From the NCBI RefSeq assembly GCF_022640935.1, contig NZ_JALCCV010000012.1, forward strand, positions 1 through 52,419: a stretch of DNA of 52,419 nt, written 5' to 3'. The notes under the pieces are model-generated. The model was not told where the DNA came from. It made no database searches and saw only the letters and a list, made by a program, of their open reading frames with translations. Shown in pieces: positions 1-9,898 of this stretch (position 1 is its first letter; the number at the start of each line of letters is the position of its first letter). The translations under genes were made by a program, and so were the position numbers. Source of the stretch: Bifidobacterium sp. Its GTDB lineage: Bacteria > Actinomycetota > Actinomycetes > Actinomycetales > Bifidobacteriaceae.

Positions 1-388
1 ACAGCACAAGGCCAATATCGAAGGCGGGGCCATGCTCGGCCGTTGCCGTCTGCCCGTTCGCGCCCACGGCATCGACGATGCGGCGCACGTACGCATCGTC
101 GATGCCCGAAACGGATGCGATCTCGCCGTCTGCGACGACCAGATTACCATTCTCCGCGATGTACGATCCCTTCGGCATCTCCTTGCCGAACATGCCGATC
201 AGCGTGGCGTATTGCCGTCCAGACGCGGGCACGAAGCGGATGCCGAGCTGCTTCATGCGTTCCAGCCGAGACCAGAAACCATCGGGGATGCGGCTTTCGC
301 CGTCAAGCAGCGTGCCGTCCATATCGGCGACAACGAGCTTGATATCATGTGGTTCTTGCGTGATTTCAGTCCAGTCAGCAGCGCCCAT
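1..388 (-). CDS. Cof-type HAD-IIB hydrolase (5' part, cut by window edge)
   Basis: Reading the reverse strand gives an open frame that starts at 388 and runs off the left edge, so about 129 N-terminal residues are visible. Residues about 20-28 carry VVADMDGTLL, the HAD motif I with the nucleophilic and acid/base aspartates, followed by a helix and RFVPASGRQY, the Cof-family motif II region. The family is made of cytosolic phosphatases acting on sugar phosphates, nucleotides or FMN; the substrate cannot be told from this part. The ATG at 388 has AAAGGA about six bases upstream, which supports the start. It lies about 200 bases downstream of orn on the same strand. The cap domain and motifs III and IV are outside the window. 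Confidence 0.88.
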   Translation of the reverse strand, partial: MGAADWTEITQEPHDIKLVVADMDGTLLDGESRIPDGFWSRLERMKQLGIRFVPASGRQYATLIGMFGKEMPKGSYIAENGNLVVADGEIASVSGIDDAYVRRIVDAVGANGQTATAEHGPAFDIGLVL

Positions 389-592
389 ATCATCCTTTTC
401 AATACCTGTTGTTCCCTAATCGTGCAGCAACGATACTACCTGTCTGACATTGCCGGATCGACCCGCGGGCATTTCTTATGGCTCTTCTCGCCGCATCCGA
501 TCTACCGGCGGCTCCACCTGCCACATGCAGACAATTCATGACTCACGCCGTTGCAGCGATTCGCGACATCCAACGGCGGCCTACGCCATCAA

Positions 593-1300
593 TCAGTAAT
601 CCCGCTTGGGCGCGTGATTCGGGTCTTCGACCGGATTGCCCTGCGCCTCGTAGTCGCGCAGCAGGCTGGTGGCCTCAATGCGAGCGGCGCCCTCTGCGCA
701 CCGCTCGCCGTCAGGACCAGGCGAGGGCACGAAGAACATTTCGCGGTAATAGCGCAGCTCGTCGACCGATTCGATGATGTCCGCCAGCGCGCGGTGCCCG
801 CCATGCTTGACAGGCTTGTTGTTGTAGGCGTTCGGGTACCAGCGGCGCGACAGCTCCTTGAGCGTGCTCACGTCGATGATCCGATAATGCAGCATGCCCG
901 TCAGCTCAGGCATGAACTGGTCGAGGAACTTCTTGTCGGAACCGACCGAGTTGCCTGCCAGATGCGCCTTGCCGCGTGCGGGCAGGAAGCGTTTGACATA
1001 ATCGACGACCTGCTGCTGCGCGTCCTCCAGCCGCATACCGGACGCATTCCATTCGTCGACCAGACCGGAAGACGTATGCATATTGCGCACGTAATCGTTC
1101 ATGTTCGCCGCCGCCGCATCCGAAGGCCTGATGACCAAATCGATACCTTGGTCAAGCACTGTGAGATTGAAATCAGTAGGAACGACCGCGACCTCACACA
1201 GCTCGTCATGGAAGACGTCGAGACCCGTCATCTCGCAATCAATCCATATCATCCGAGATTCCTCGGGTGTGAATGTCAGATCCTCATTGCTTTGAGCCAT
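593..1300 (-). CDS. orn: Oligoribonuclease (3'-5' exonuclease)
   Basis: The 235-residue protein is a DEDDh-type 3'-5' exoribonuclease that degrades RNA of two to five nucleotides to mononucleotides in the cytosol. ExoI motif [11 protein letters not shown] lies at residues 18-28 with Asp21 and Glu23 as metal ligands. The segment [19 protein letters not shown] in the middle is the ExoII region, and [14 protein letters not shown] near residue 180 gives the ExoIII His and Asp. Length is slightly above the usual 180-205 because of a C-terminal extension ending NHAPKRDY. An AAAGG motif precedes the ATG. The upstream neighbour is guaB, on the same strand with a gap of about 280 bases, so it may have its own promoter. 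Confidence 0.96.
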   Translation of the reverse strand: MAQSNEDLTFTPEESRMIWIDCEMTGLDVFHDELCEVAVVPTDFNLTVLDQGIDLVIRPSDAAAANMNDYVRNMHTSSGLVDEWNASGMRLEDAQQQVVDYVKRFLPARGKAHLAGNSVGSDKKFLDQFMPELTGMLHYRIIDVSTLKELSRRWYPNAYNNKPVKHGGHRALADIIESVDELRYYREMFFVPSPGPDGERCAEGAARIEATSLLRDYEAQGNPVEDPNHAPKRDY

Positions 1301-1583
1301 GCCGGCCCGCCTTTCTTCGAATTGCCGAACCGATTAGGCTACCTCGCCGACGCGACCACGCATGACTGCACTATTCGTGGCACGGTTTTGCCGGGTCACC
1401 GCTGGAGTTGCGCATCTCGCCCGGCATTTTCCCATGAATTTCACGAATCACGCGCCTTCAGAACCATATCCTCGGCAACCTCCCGGGATAATTGCGTTTT
1501 CGGAGCGTCCGGGCCCAATGCGAGCGGCAGCGCGTGTCACCGAAAATGTGGAGGCTCTGACTTGCAGGGCGGCCAGGCGACGG
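1301..1583. other. orn-guaB intergenic region
   Basis: No credible gene is visible. A 7-base inverted repeat (TGCCGGG and CCCGGCA, near 1388 and 1426) is followed by TTTT on the plus strand, but no plus-strand gene precedes it. The region probably holds the guaB 3' end and the orn promoter. Confidence 0.4.
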
Positions 1584-3161
<1,578 letters not shown>

Positions 3162-3187
3162 TTAGGCGGACCCGCGCTGCGTCTTCG

Positions 3188-4324
3188 CTACGCGCGCATG
3201 GAGGGCGGCCGCCTCCCGGCATGCGATGTTTTGCTCTCCCGCATGCGCCGCACGACATAGGGAAACATCGTCAGTACCGTCAAAGCCACGCCCGCGATGA
3301 TCATGCCGATGGCGACATAGCGGGCCGGGAAGAACAGAATCGTAATCGAACCGAAGGAAATGAGCGCGGCCCAGCCCCATAGGATGAGCACGGCACCCTG
3401 CACCGAATGGCCGATGCGCAACATGCGATGGTGCAAGTGCATGCGGTCCGGGTGCGTGGGCGACTGGCCTTTGCTCAGCCGCCGCACAATGGCTAGGCAC
3501 ATGTCGAGCACCGGCAAAAACAGCACCAGAATGGGCAGCAGGATGGGCATGAACGCCGGCAGATACACGCTGGTATTCACCGAAGCTGGGTCCAAGTGGC
3601 CGGTCATGACGATCGAAGCGCAGGTGATGAGGTAGCCGAGCAGCATCGAGCCGGAGTCGCCCATGAACAATTTCGCCGGATGCCAGTTGTGCAGAATGAA
3701 ACCGATGCAGATGCCGACCATGGCGACGTCGAGCAACGTCGCCATCGAAGCGTAGTTGGGAGACGAGCGGGCAAGAATATACGAATATATCGCGAAGGCG
3801 ATGCCACCGATCGCCACGATGCCCGAAGCCAGCGCGTCCAATCCGTCGACGAAATTCACGGCGTTGATCGAGGCGACGATCAAAAACGCAGTAATGGCCA
3901 TGGAAATCGTGGGTGATGCGGTGATCAGAGATCCCAATGGCAACGAGATGATCTGCAGGCCGCCCCAGGCCACGAACACCGAAATGAGCAGCTGCCCGGC
4001 GAGCTTGAGCATCCAATCCAAGTCCCAGAGATCATCGGCGACCCCGAGCAGGCAAATCAGCACGGCTCCGGCGAGGATGATCCACGCCTGATGAGAGTCG
4101 ACGAACAGACCGCTGATGAACGGAATGCGGCTGGCAAACACCAACGCCACAGCAAATCCGGCCAGCATGCCGACGCCACCCATGCGCGGGGTCGGCACCG
4201 TGTGCACATCGCGTGCCCGCACCTCGCTCACAGCGCCTAGGCTGATGGACAGGTGCCGCACCAGCGGGGTGACCAGCCAGGTCACGCCGCCGGCGACCGC
4301 CGCGATGAACAGGTATACCCTCAC
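3188..4324 (-). CDS. wecA: Undecaprenyl-phosphate N-acetylglucosaminyl 1-phosphate transferase (WecA/TagO/MraY family)
   Basis: The 378-residue polytopic membrane protein belongs to the polyprenyl-phosphate HexNAc-1-phosphate transferase family, which moves a sugar phosphate from a UDP-sugar to undecaprenyl phosphate and so starts synthesis of cell-surface glycans. Key motifs are VPTPRMGGVGM near residue 45, the Asp-rich ADDLWDLDW near 95, INAVNFVDGLDALASG near 155, FMGDSGSMLLGY near 215 and MHLHHRMLRIGHS near 295. About ten hydrophobic segments are visible. The GTG start overlaps the tsaC stop by four bases (GTGA), so the two are translationally coupled. The exact sugar is not shown by sequence; TagO-like use of UDP-GlcNAc is likely. 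Confidence 0.92.
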   Translation of the reverse strand: MRVYLFIAAVAGGVTWLVTPLVRHLSISLGAVSEVRARDVHTVPTPRMGGVGMLAGFAVALVFASRIPFISGLFVDSHQAWIILAGAVLICLLGVADDLWDLDWMLKLAGQLLISVFVAWGGLQIISLPLGSLITASPTISMAITAFLIVASINAVNFVDGLDALASGIVAIGGIAFAIYSYILARSSPNYASMATLLDVAMVGICIGFILHNWHPAKLFMGDSGSMLLGYLITCASIVMTGHLDPASVNTSVYLPAFMPILLPILVLFLPVLDMCLAIVRRLSKGQSPTHPDRMHLHHRMLRIGHSVQGAVLILWGWAALISFGSITILFFPARYVAIGMIIAGVALTVLTMFPYVVRRMRESKTSHAGRRPPSMRA

Positions 4325-4992
4325 GCGCCCAGTCCCCCGCCGTTGATGGTCAGCGCCCTGCGGATCACGGATGCCGGAATCATGCCTTCGCGAATGATAG
4401 CGATGCCGTCGCGTTCATGCGGGTCGGCCGCTACGACGGTACTGGCGATATGCCCCTGCGTTGCGCCGCCGTCCAGATACAATTCAACGTCGTCGCCCAA
4501 AGCCTCGTATGCCTCCTGTGCCGTCTGCGGGCTTTCGCCGCCCGAACGGTTCGCGCTTGAAGCGGCCACCGGGCCGATGGCCTTGAGAATCTGCAGTGAA
4601 ACCGTTGAATTGGGGATGCGGATGGCCTGCGTGCGTTTGCCATTCGATTCAGTGCGCAATGTGCCGAGCGTCCTGGCAAAATCGCCGTCCTGCGCTGCCT
4701 GCGCGATCGGCGAGAACGCGCCAGGCAGGAAGGTGGCGGCCAAGCGGTTGAGCGGCGCGGGCAGATAGAGCCCCAACCCTTCCAACTCGTCGATCGACGA
4801 AAGAATGATCTGCAAAGCCTTGTAGCGCGGACGACGCTTCGCCCCATATATGCGATCAATGGCCTTGGCGTTGAAAGGGTCGCACGCCACGCCATACACC
4901 GTGTCGGTGGGGATGACGACGAGCCCTCCACGGCGCACGATATCGGATGCAAACGCCAGCGACTCATCGGTGACGGCACGAATCTCGCTCAT
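4321..4992 (-). CDS. tsaC: L-threonylcarbamoyladenylate synthase (TsaC/YrdC/Sua5 family)
   Basis: The 223-residue cytosolic enzyme makes threonylcarbamoyl-AMP from threonine, bicarbonate and ATP, the first step in the t6A37 modification of tRNAs that read ANN codons. The signature GGLVVIPTDTVYGVACDP lies at residues 22-39, followed by KRRPRYKALQIIL with the basic residues that bind substrate, and PVAASSANRSGGESP near 150 of the YrdC fold. The length fits the single-domain form without the Sua5 C-terminal domain. A strong GGGAGG site lies seven bases before the ATG. It sits between prmC and wecA on the minus strand, with a coupled overlap to wecA. Confidence 0.93.
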   Translation of the reverse strand: MSEIRAVTDESLAFASDIVRRGGLVVIPTDTVYGVACDPFNAKAIDRIYGAKRRPRYKALQIILSSIDELEGLGLYLPAPLNRLAATFLPGAFSPIAQAAQDGDFARTLGTLRTESNGKRTQAIRIPNSTVSLQILKAIGPVAASSANRSGGESPQTAQEAYEALGDDVELYLDGGATQGHIASTVVAADPHERDGIAIIREGMIPASVIRRALTINGGGLGA

Positions 4993-5118
4993 AAAGCCTC
5001 CCTGAACTTCGTATCAACCACCCATTGCACCATTGCGCCGCGACGTGTGCATGTGACGACAGCGCGGGGATCGGCTACCGCCTGAGACCGTGCAACGCGA
5101 AGTCGCATACGAATGCGG

Positions 5119-6063
5119 TCAGGCGCGAATCGCGAAGAGGTATCGCGGCCGCCCAGTCAAATCGTTGCCGGTATGTGCTGTGGCGAATCCTCCGTGCAAA
5201 GCACATTCAACCAGTGATTTGCCTTGGAAGATATCGTGCTCCATCACCAGCAGGCCGCCCCGACGCAGCAGTGCAGCCGAACGGGCAAGTATCGCATACG
5301 GGACTGCCAGGCCATCATCCGATCCGCCGTACAACGCCATTTCGGGGTCATGATCGCGCACTTCCGGCTGCTCAGGGATGTGCGCGAGTGGCACATACGG
5401 CGGATTCGTGACCACGGCGTTGACCGTTCCGTTGAGATCGGCCAGCGTCGCGGCATCAGTGGCGTCACCTTGAATAAGGCGGTATTGATGCTGTCGCGAG
5501 GCTGGGGTCCCTGTGGCAGCATCCAGTACCGAGTCACGGTTGCGTCGTGCCCAAACCAATGCCTGCGGCGACTGTTCAACCGCCCAGACCTGCGATCCCG
5601 GCAGCTCGGTCGCGATGGCCAGCCCGATGGCACCGCTGCCCGCGCACAGATCGACCACTCTCGGCTGCGCAATCGCGTGCCCGCGCATCCAGTCAAGCGC
5701 GGTCTGCACCACGCTTTCAGTTTCCGGCCTAGGGATGAACACGCCCGGACCGACTGCAAGATCGAGGAAACGAAAGGGGGCGTGCCCAGTGATGTATTGC
5801 AAAGGCTCCCGAGCGGCCCTGCGGGTGAGCATGGAGCCGAAACGGCGTGCGGCATGCGCGTCTTCAGACAACCCACGGCCGAGCAACATCGCCTTGTCGA
5901 TATCACGAGGCTCCACATTGTAAGCTTCGGCCAACAACAGCTTGGCGTCGACTTGCGGAGTCTCGACGCCGGCCGCGCGCAATATGTCTGCGGCCGCCCG
6001 CAGCCGCTTCCGCACGATATCGGATGCGGCATTGGAGCCTGCGCGAAATATGTCAGCAGTCAT
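5119..6063 (-). CDS. prmC: Peptide chain release factor N5-glutamine methyltransferase (PrmC/HemK)
   Basis: The enzyme methylates the Gln of the GGQ motif in release factors, using S-adenosylmethionine, and lies directly after its substrate gene prfA. The N-terminal helical domain is followed by a Rossmann methyltransferase domain with VVDLCAGSGAIGLAIA (motif I) and the catalytic NPPY motif in VVTNPPYVPLAH. The C-terminal HALHGGFATAHTGNDLTGRPRYLFA matches the family end. The frame is open to a TTG at 6090; I prefer the ATG at 6063 (314 residues), although neither start has a strong ribosome-binding site. The gap to prfA is about 46 bases, fitting one transcript. Confidence 0.93.
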   Translation of the reverse strand: MTADIFRAGSNAASDIVRKRLRAAADILRAAGVETPQVDAKLLLAEAYNVEPRDIDKAMLLGRGLSEDAHAARRFGSMLTRRAAREPLQYITGHAPFRFLDLAVGPGVFIPRPETESVVQTALDWMRGHAIAQPRVVDLCAGSGAIGLAIATELPGSQVWAVEQSPQALVWARRNRDSVLDAATGTPASRQHQYRLIQGDATDAATLADLNGTVNAVVTNPPYVPLAHIPEQPEVRDHDPEMALYGGSDDGLAVPYAILARSAALLRRGGLLVMEHDIFQGKSLVECALHGGFATAHTGNDLTGRPRYLFAIRA

Positions 6064-6109
6064 TGTGCTCGGCGACCAGTTCGCATTCAATGTACGCAGT
6101 ACACGGCGC

Positions 6110-7192
6110 TCAGCGCGCCATGCGCTGGGCCTCGTCAGCCTGGATGTCGCTGTCGATCACGGCCTGCAAGTCGCCGTCGAGCACCTGGTCGAGGTTATAG
6201 GCCTTGTAATTCGTGCGATGGTCGACGATGCGGTTCTCGGGGAAGTTGTACGTGCGAATGCGCTCCGAACGGTCCAGCGAGCGCACTTGGGAGTGGCGCA
6301 TGTCGGCGGCCTCGGCGGCCTCCTGTTCATGCTTCATGGCAAGCAGTCGTGATTTGAGCACGCGCAGGGCGGCCGCACGATTTTGGATCTGCGACTTCTC
6401 GTCCTGCATGCTCACCACGATGCCGGTGGGGATATGCGTCATGCGCACCGCGGAATACGTGGTATTGACCGATTGACCGCCGGGTCCGGAACTCATGAAA
6501 ATGTCGATTTTCAGGTCTTTAGGATCGATTTCGATCTCGTCATCGTCATCGTCGGCCTCGGGGAACACGATCACGCCCGCGGCCGAGGTCTGGATGCGCC
6601 CCTGCGATTCGGTGACGGGAATACGCTGCACACGATGCACACCGCCCTCGTATTTCAAGCTTGCCCACACGCCGTCTGCAGGCGCCGGATTGCCTTTGGA
6701 CCGGATGGCCAGCTGGATGTCCTTGACGCCCCCGAGCTCGGTCGAATTCTCGCTCTGAACGGCCGTGGACCAGCCGCGTTTCTCTGCATAGCGGGTATAC
6801 ATGCGCAGCAGATCGCCCGCGAACAAGGCCGCCTCCTCGCCGCCTGTACCAGCCTTGATCTGCATGATCGTGTCACGCGCATCGTCAGGGTCGCGCGGAA
6901 TCAGCGCCGAGCGCAGCCTCTCTTGGGCATCGGGCAGTTGAACCTGCAAACGCCGGGCTTCTTCGGCGAATTCCGTGTCCTCAGCCGCCATCTCTTGGGC
7001 CGCCTCGAGATCATCGCGGATTTGCCGGTAGCGCTGATAGGCGGAGACAATGACGCCCAGCTCGGCGTGCTTGCGGCCAAGCTTACGCATCGCGTCGGGA
7101 TCCACCGCGACCTCGGGCGTGCCCATCCGACGCTCGATGTCCTGGTATTCCTCCAGAGCGCTCTGCGCTGCGGGGAACTGTTCGTCTGCCAT
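6110..7192 (-). CDS. prfA: Peptide chain release factor 1
   Basis: The 360-residue protein recognises UAA and UAG in the ribosomal A site and triggers peptide release. The RF1-type codon-recognition tripeptide PVT lies at 192-194 in [17 protein letters not shown]2 would have SPF. The catalytic GGQ lies at 238-240 in [17 protein letters not shown]. Domain 1 ([19 protein letters not shown]) and the C-terminal [19 protein letters not shown] are complete, so it is full length. AAGGA precedes the ATG. It follows rpmE on the minus strand and is probably co-transcribed with prmC, tsaC and wecA. Confidence 0.97.
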   Translation of the reverse strand: MADEQFPAAQSALEEYQDIERRMGTPEVAVDPDAMRKLGRKHAELGVIVSAYQRYRQIRDDLEAAQEMAAEDTEFAEEARRLQVQLPDAQERLRSALIPRDPDDARDTIMQIKAGTGGEEAALFAGDLLRMYTRYAEKRGWSTAVQSENSTELGGVKDIQLAIRSKGNPAPADGVWASLKYEGGVHRVQRIPVTESQGRIQTSAAGVIVFPEADDDDDEIEIDPKDLKIDIFMSSGPGGQSVNTTYSAVRMTHIPTGIVVSMQDEKSQIQNRAAALRVLKSRLLAMKHEQEAAEAADMRHSQVRSLDRSERIRTYNFPENRIVDHRTNYKAYNLDQVLDGDLQAVIDSDIQADEAQRMAR

Positions 7193-7280
7193 GCCTGTCC
7201 TTAGATTTCACTGTTGTAATAGTCGTGATGGTTACAACGTTGGTTGACTTCTTGTCGAATGGATACGCGGATATGAAAAC

Positions 7281-7330
7281 GCCAGTCCGCAGACGAGCCG
7301 CCGAAACGACCCGGACCTGCAAGGACTGGC
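7281..7330 (-). terminator. Possible terminator or attenuator behind rpmE
   Basis: An exact 8-base inverted repeat, GCCAGTCC at 7281-7288 and GGACTGGC at 7323-7330, begins ten bases after the rpmE stop. Inner GCAG/CTGC pairing extends the stem. On the minus strand it is followed by GTTTTC. The U stretch is short, so partial readthrough into prfA is likely. Confidence 0.5.
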
Positions 7331-7339
7331 GCGATAACG

Positions 7340-7552
7340 CTACTTGGCCTTCTTGCCGTAGCGGCGCTCGAAACGAGCGACGCGGCCGCCGGTATCGAGG
7401 ATCTTCTGCTTGCCCGTGTAGAACGGGTGGCAGCTCGAGCACACGTCAACGGTCATATGATCGCCCTGGGCAGTCGAACGGGTCACGAAGGTGTTACCGC
7501 ACGAGCACGTAACCTGCACGGCGTGGTAATCGGGGTGAATGCCCTGCTTCAT
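7340..7552 (-). CDS. rpmE: 50S ribosomal protein L31, zinc-binding type
   Basis: The start at 7552 gives 70 residues, the usual length for L31; a longer open frame upstream has no support. The protein sits in the central protuberance of the large ribosomal subunit. Cys16, Cys18, Cys38 and Cys41 (CSCG and [10 protein letters not shown]) form the zinc site of the C+ type. C+ paralogues are often replaced by C- forms under zinc shortage in other bacteria. AGGAG lies seven bases before the ATG. It is upstream of prfA on the same strand, an order common in actinobacteria. Confidence 0.97.
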   Translation of the reverse strand: MKQGIHPDYHAVQVTCSCGNTFVTRSTAQGDHMTVDVCSSCHPFYTGKQKILDTGGRVARFERRYGKKAK

Positions 7553-7625
7553 AATATCTCCTATGGATTCAACGGGGACCCGGGTCGCCGCGCCCCATTG
7601 GCGGGCGTGAACCGGAACCTTACCG

Positions 7626-7631
7626 ATTATA
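7626..7631 (-). promoter_or_regulatory. Candidate -10 element of the rpmE promoter
   Basis: A perfect TATAAT on the minus strand lies about 73 bases upstream of the rpmE start. No good -35 is seen at the expected spacing, so this is a moderate call. It would give a leader of about 65 bases. Confidence 0.5.
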
Positions 7632-7980
7632 GGCACCTGTATGGACGCCCGTGTAGAGACGGTTGAAGCCCTCGGCATAGTTCATCCCGACCGCTCAGCG
7701 CAGTTTTATGCCTCCTGCCTCAAATACCCGCCGCGAACGCGGCATTGCTGAATGGGTGCTGTCCCGTTTCCGCCTTCTGCCGCGAACTAGCGTTACGAAA
7801 AAGGCACAGCCCACAAGTCACCGGAACCCCATGATCTCAGCGCCGTGTGCATAGGACTGCTCGGGCCTAGGCCAGGCCCGGCGAATATGAATCCGCTGCC
7901 CTGATACAACGGGCGTTGGAACCACCAAACAAGAATGTTGGACGCCAACGATAATCAGCCATTCAGACGTTGTATAGAAC

Positions 7981-8289
7981 CGAACAGTCGCCGTCCGGGC
8001 AATAAACACTGCTTTGGCAGAAGGCGGCCAGGCGCCATGGCAACCGAGCTCGGCGACTATGTAGGTCAATGGCTCGAAGCGAAACGTCACACCGCGGATC
8101 CCGCGCATACCGCAACTGCCAGACGGCGGCGAACCTGCGCCTGAACGCCTGCTGGAACCGCTCACCATCGGAGATGGCACCATGATGGTTCCTCTGCTCA
8201 CCGGCATGAAACACAATGAAATTCCGGGCACCTCGGCCGAAGACCTGGCAGTCGACACGGACCTCATGGAGCGGTTGAAGGAATGGTGA
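7981..8289 (+). pseudogene. Remnant of an unrecognised protein (C-terminal part, in-frame stop)
   Basis: Plus-strand frame 1 from about 7981 to the TGA at 8287 reads like a true protein end: VTPRIPQLPDGGEPAPERL, then GDGTMMVPLLTG and MKHNEIPGTSAEDLAVDTDL, ending MERLKEW. It is rich in Glu and Asp, unlike shadow frames. A TAG at 8062 interrupts it, and the same frame upstream has further stops at 7978, 7888 and 7849. No start with a ribosome-binding site is visible. I do not recognise the family. The simplest view is the decayed tail of a gene; a real short gene from an internal start is less likely. An open minus-strand frame over the same bases looks like a shadow. Confidence 0.4.
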
Positions 8290-8592
8290 CGCCTGACGAA
8301 AAACCAACTTGCAAGGCGACCGACCGAGCCTGACGGTAATCAGCGTAATCGGTTTGGAACACTGAGGCTCATACTCTCACATTGAGCAAACGGCCTGCAA
8401 TGACGGTTTATCGCGACCTCACCCCTTTGGCTGCCAAGGCCTTCACGAGTTTGCCGCATGTATCGCCGACAGGACCGCCAATCGGGTTTTCGATCACGGT
8501 TTCGCTTTACGCTTCACATTCAGGTTGATAGTGGATAGTGTAAAATTTGGTTTAGCGGTTTTTCTGTTAGGCTGTCAGGATTCCTTTATGAG
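8290..8592. other. Non-coding stretch with a possible promoter
   Basis: No gene is visible. A TAAAAT at 8541-8546 on the plus strand, with TTCAGG 17 bases upstream, is the best promoter candidate for the small-gene cluster that follows. The -35 is weak. Confidence 0.3.
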
Positions 8593-8694
8593 CCCGGCGT
8601 TACAGATGGCTCGTTCACAACGTTTCATGGAATCCGCCTCGACAATGGATGGACATTGTAGCTCGCCGGGTTCGCCACCCTATACATCAGGAGG
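8593..8694 (+). promoter_or_regulatory. Structured leader before the 83-residue gene
   Basis: Nested inverted repeats precede the gene at 8703: CCCGGCG at 8593-8599 with CGCCGGG at 8664-8670, and inside it ACAATG at 8642-8647 with CATTGT at 8654-8659 around a six-base loop. The structure ends 18 bases before a full AGGAGG at 8689-8694. It does not match a riboswitch class that I know. Translational control is an inference. Confidence 0.4.
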
Positions 8695-8702
8695 CAACGA
8701 TT

Positions 8703-8954
8703 ATGAGAATTCAGGCTTTCCATTCCCGGCTGGGAATGATCTACCACGACAATGACGACTACCCGTTCGCGCGGACCATCAAACCCGCATCACGCCGCTC
8801 CGGTGAATCAGGACTGGGCCTGTGCATGATGTGCCGCAGCCTCGACAAGGAAGACGATGAGGCCAACGACCCTCGTCTGCAGCAGGCGCAATTAGAGGTC
8901 ACAGATGGCGACGGGGGCGCGCAACACCGCATCGACGATCAGCAAACCCGCTGA
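8703..8954 (+). CDS. Small hydrophilic protein of unknown function (83 aa)
   Basis: I do not recognise this protein. The ATG at 8703 has a perfect AGGAGG eight bases upstream, far better than the upstream in-frame start at 8649. The product is soluble, acidic in its second half (DKEDDEANDP, then VTDGDGGAQ), with a Cys-Met-Met-Cys pair near residue 40 that could bind a metal or form a disulfide. There is no signal peptide or membrane segment. It leads a run of four small plus-strand genes (8703-10102) and the next start lies 30 bases after its stop, so co-transcription is likely. A structured leader precedes it. Confidence 0.6.
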   Translation: MRIQAFHSRLGMIYHDNDDYPFARTIKPASRRSGESGLGLCMMCRSLDKEDDEANDPRLQQAQLEVTDGDGGAQHRIDDQQTR

Positions 8955-8984
8955 ACCGACACATACGCCACCTAAGGAGACATT

Positions 8985-9161
8985 ATGTTCGCTTTCATGA
9001 TCGTGCTGCTCGTCGCTTGGCTCATCGCCGGCACTATAGGCCTGGCTGTACAAGGACTGCTCTGGCTGTTCTGGGTCGCCCTGGCCCTATTCCTCCTCAC
9101 CGCCGTCGCCGGGTTCATAAAAGGACTCTTCAGAAAGAACCCCACGGAGCGCAAACCGTGA
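8985..9161 (+). CDS. Small membrane protein of unknown function (58 aa)
   Basis: The ORF is short but well supported: TAAGGAGA lies seven bases before the ATG and the composition is clearly that of a membrane peptide. Residues 2-22 (FAFMIVLLVAWLIAGTIGL) and about 25-46 (LLWLFWVALALFLLTAVAGF) form two hydrophobic helices, followed by a basic tail (IKGLFRKNPTERKP) that would stay in the cytosol. Short two-helix proteins of this kind are common and mostly uncharacterised. It sits 30 bases after the 83-residue gene. It could act in envelope stress, modulate a larger membrane protein, or be a type I toxin-like peptide; none of these is shown. Confidence 0.65.
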   Translation: MFAFMIVLLVAWLIAGTIGLAVQGLLWLFWVALALFLLTAVAGFIKGLFRKNPTERKP

Positions 9162-9317
9162 CTTGCCGCCCGGCGGACGTTCGGGTCGCAGCGCCCAGGC
9201 CCAGCGCATAGGTTGCGCCTGCTCCGGCTGCGCACAGAAATCATACGAACCGTTCATCGTCGGCGGCGACCTCAGAAACCCGAGGACACCGCCCACCAGC
9301 AGAAGGAAAACCAGATC

Positions 9318-9545
9318 ATGTCAGACAGCACATCGAGTCATCGCGCTTGCACCATAATCGTCATCATCACCGCACTGTCCTCGCTCGCCCTCGTGGGAGC
9401 ATCGGTATACGCCGGCATGAGCAAACGCAAAGAAGCCCGGGAGCTCACAGGGATACTCCAGAGTTCGACACAAGACCTGTCCAATGAGGCCAAGAGGAAA
9501 ATTCTGGACACCATCGCCCGAATAAGCACGGTTCTTGCCAAATGA
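9318..9545 (+). CDS. Small single-span membrane protein of unknown function (75 aa)
   Basis: The start at 9318 has AGAAGGA about ten bases upstream. Residues about 12-34 (CTIIVIITALSSLALVGASVY) form one membrane helix after a short polar N-terminus. The rest (SKRKEARELTGILQSS and EAKRKILDTIARISTVLAK) is charged and likely helical, possibly a coiled coil in the cytosol. The topology resembles a membrane-anchored adaptor or phage/plasmid accessory peptide, but I recognise no family. It lies 156 bases after the 58-residue gene. A strong hairpin begins six bases after its stop. Confidence 0.6.
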   Translation: MSDSTSSHRACTIIVIITALSSLALVGASVYAGMSKRKEARELTGILQSSTQDLSNEAKRKILDTIARISTVLAK

Positions 9546-9550
9546 AAATT

Positions 9551-9627
9551 CCGAGCCGGTGATTTCCACCGGCTCGGCCAGTCCAATCCGCTCGGCTCGG
9601 CCGTCCCGCGTTGGACTGGCCGAGCCG
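9551..9627 (+). repeat. Two overlapping, mutually exclusive hairpins
   Basis: Hairpin A is an exact 11-base stem, CCGAGCCGGTG at 9551-9561 with CACCGGCTCGG at 9567-9577, loop ATTTC. Hairpin B is an exact 17-base stem, 9570-9586 with 9611-9627. The 3' arm of A is the start of the 5' arm of B, so both cannot form at once. The loop of B holds more GCTCGG units. There is no U tract. It lies behind the 75-residue gene. Confidence 0.75.
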
Positions 9628-9898
9628 AGTAGCGAAAAGGCCGTCGCCGTACTCAACAATCACATCAGCGAGGCGCAGCGACCCACAACGGCCCAAAGCC
9701 CCTCACCACGCCGATCGACACCTAAGTCTCCAACATGCGGTTCAGCCAGCTATCATCCAACAGCCGCCCCGTTGCATGGCCGTCTTGGCCGGAAGAGACA
9801 ACACAATGCACATGCCGAAAGTCTGATCACGACGAGGGCCAAATACGAAAGCGGCCAATCGCTCAGTCACAGCGAAACAATCGAAGAACAGGAGCCAC

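Noticed and set aside
7213..7238. 7-base inverted repeat (GTTGTAA/TTACAAC) before prfA
   Set aside because: Too AT-rich and short for a terminator; may be an operator, but nothing else supports it.
7818..8267. 149-residue minus-strand ORF
   Set aside because: It is antisense to the protein-like plus-strand tail, lacks a ribosome-binding site and has no recognisable motif.
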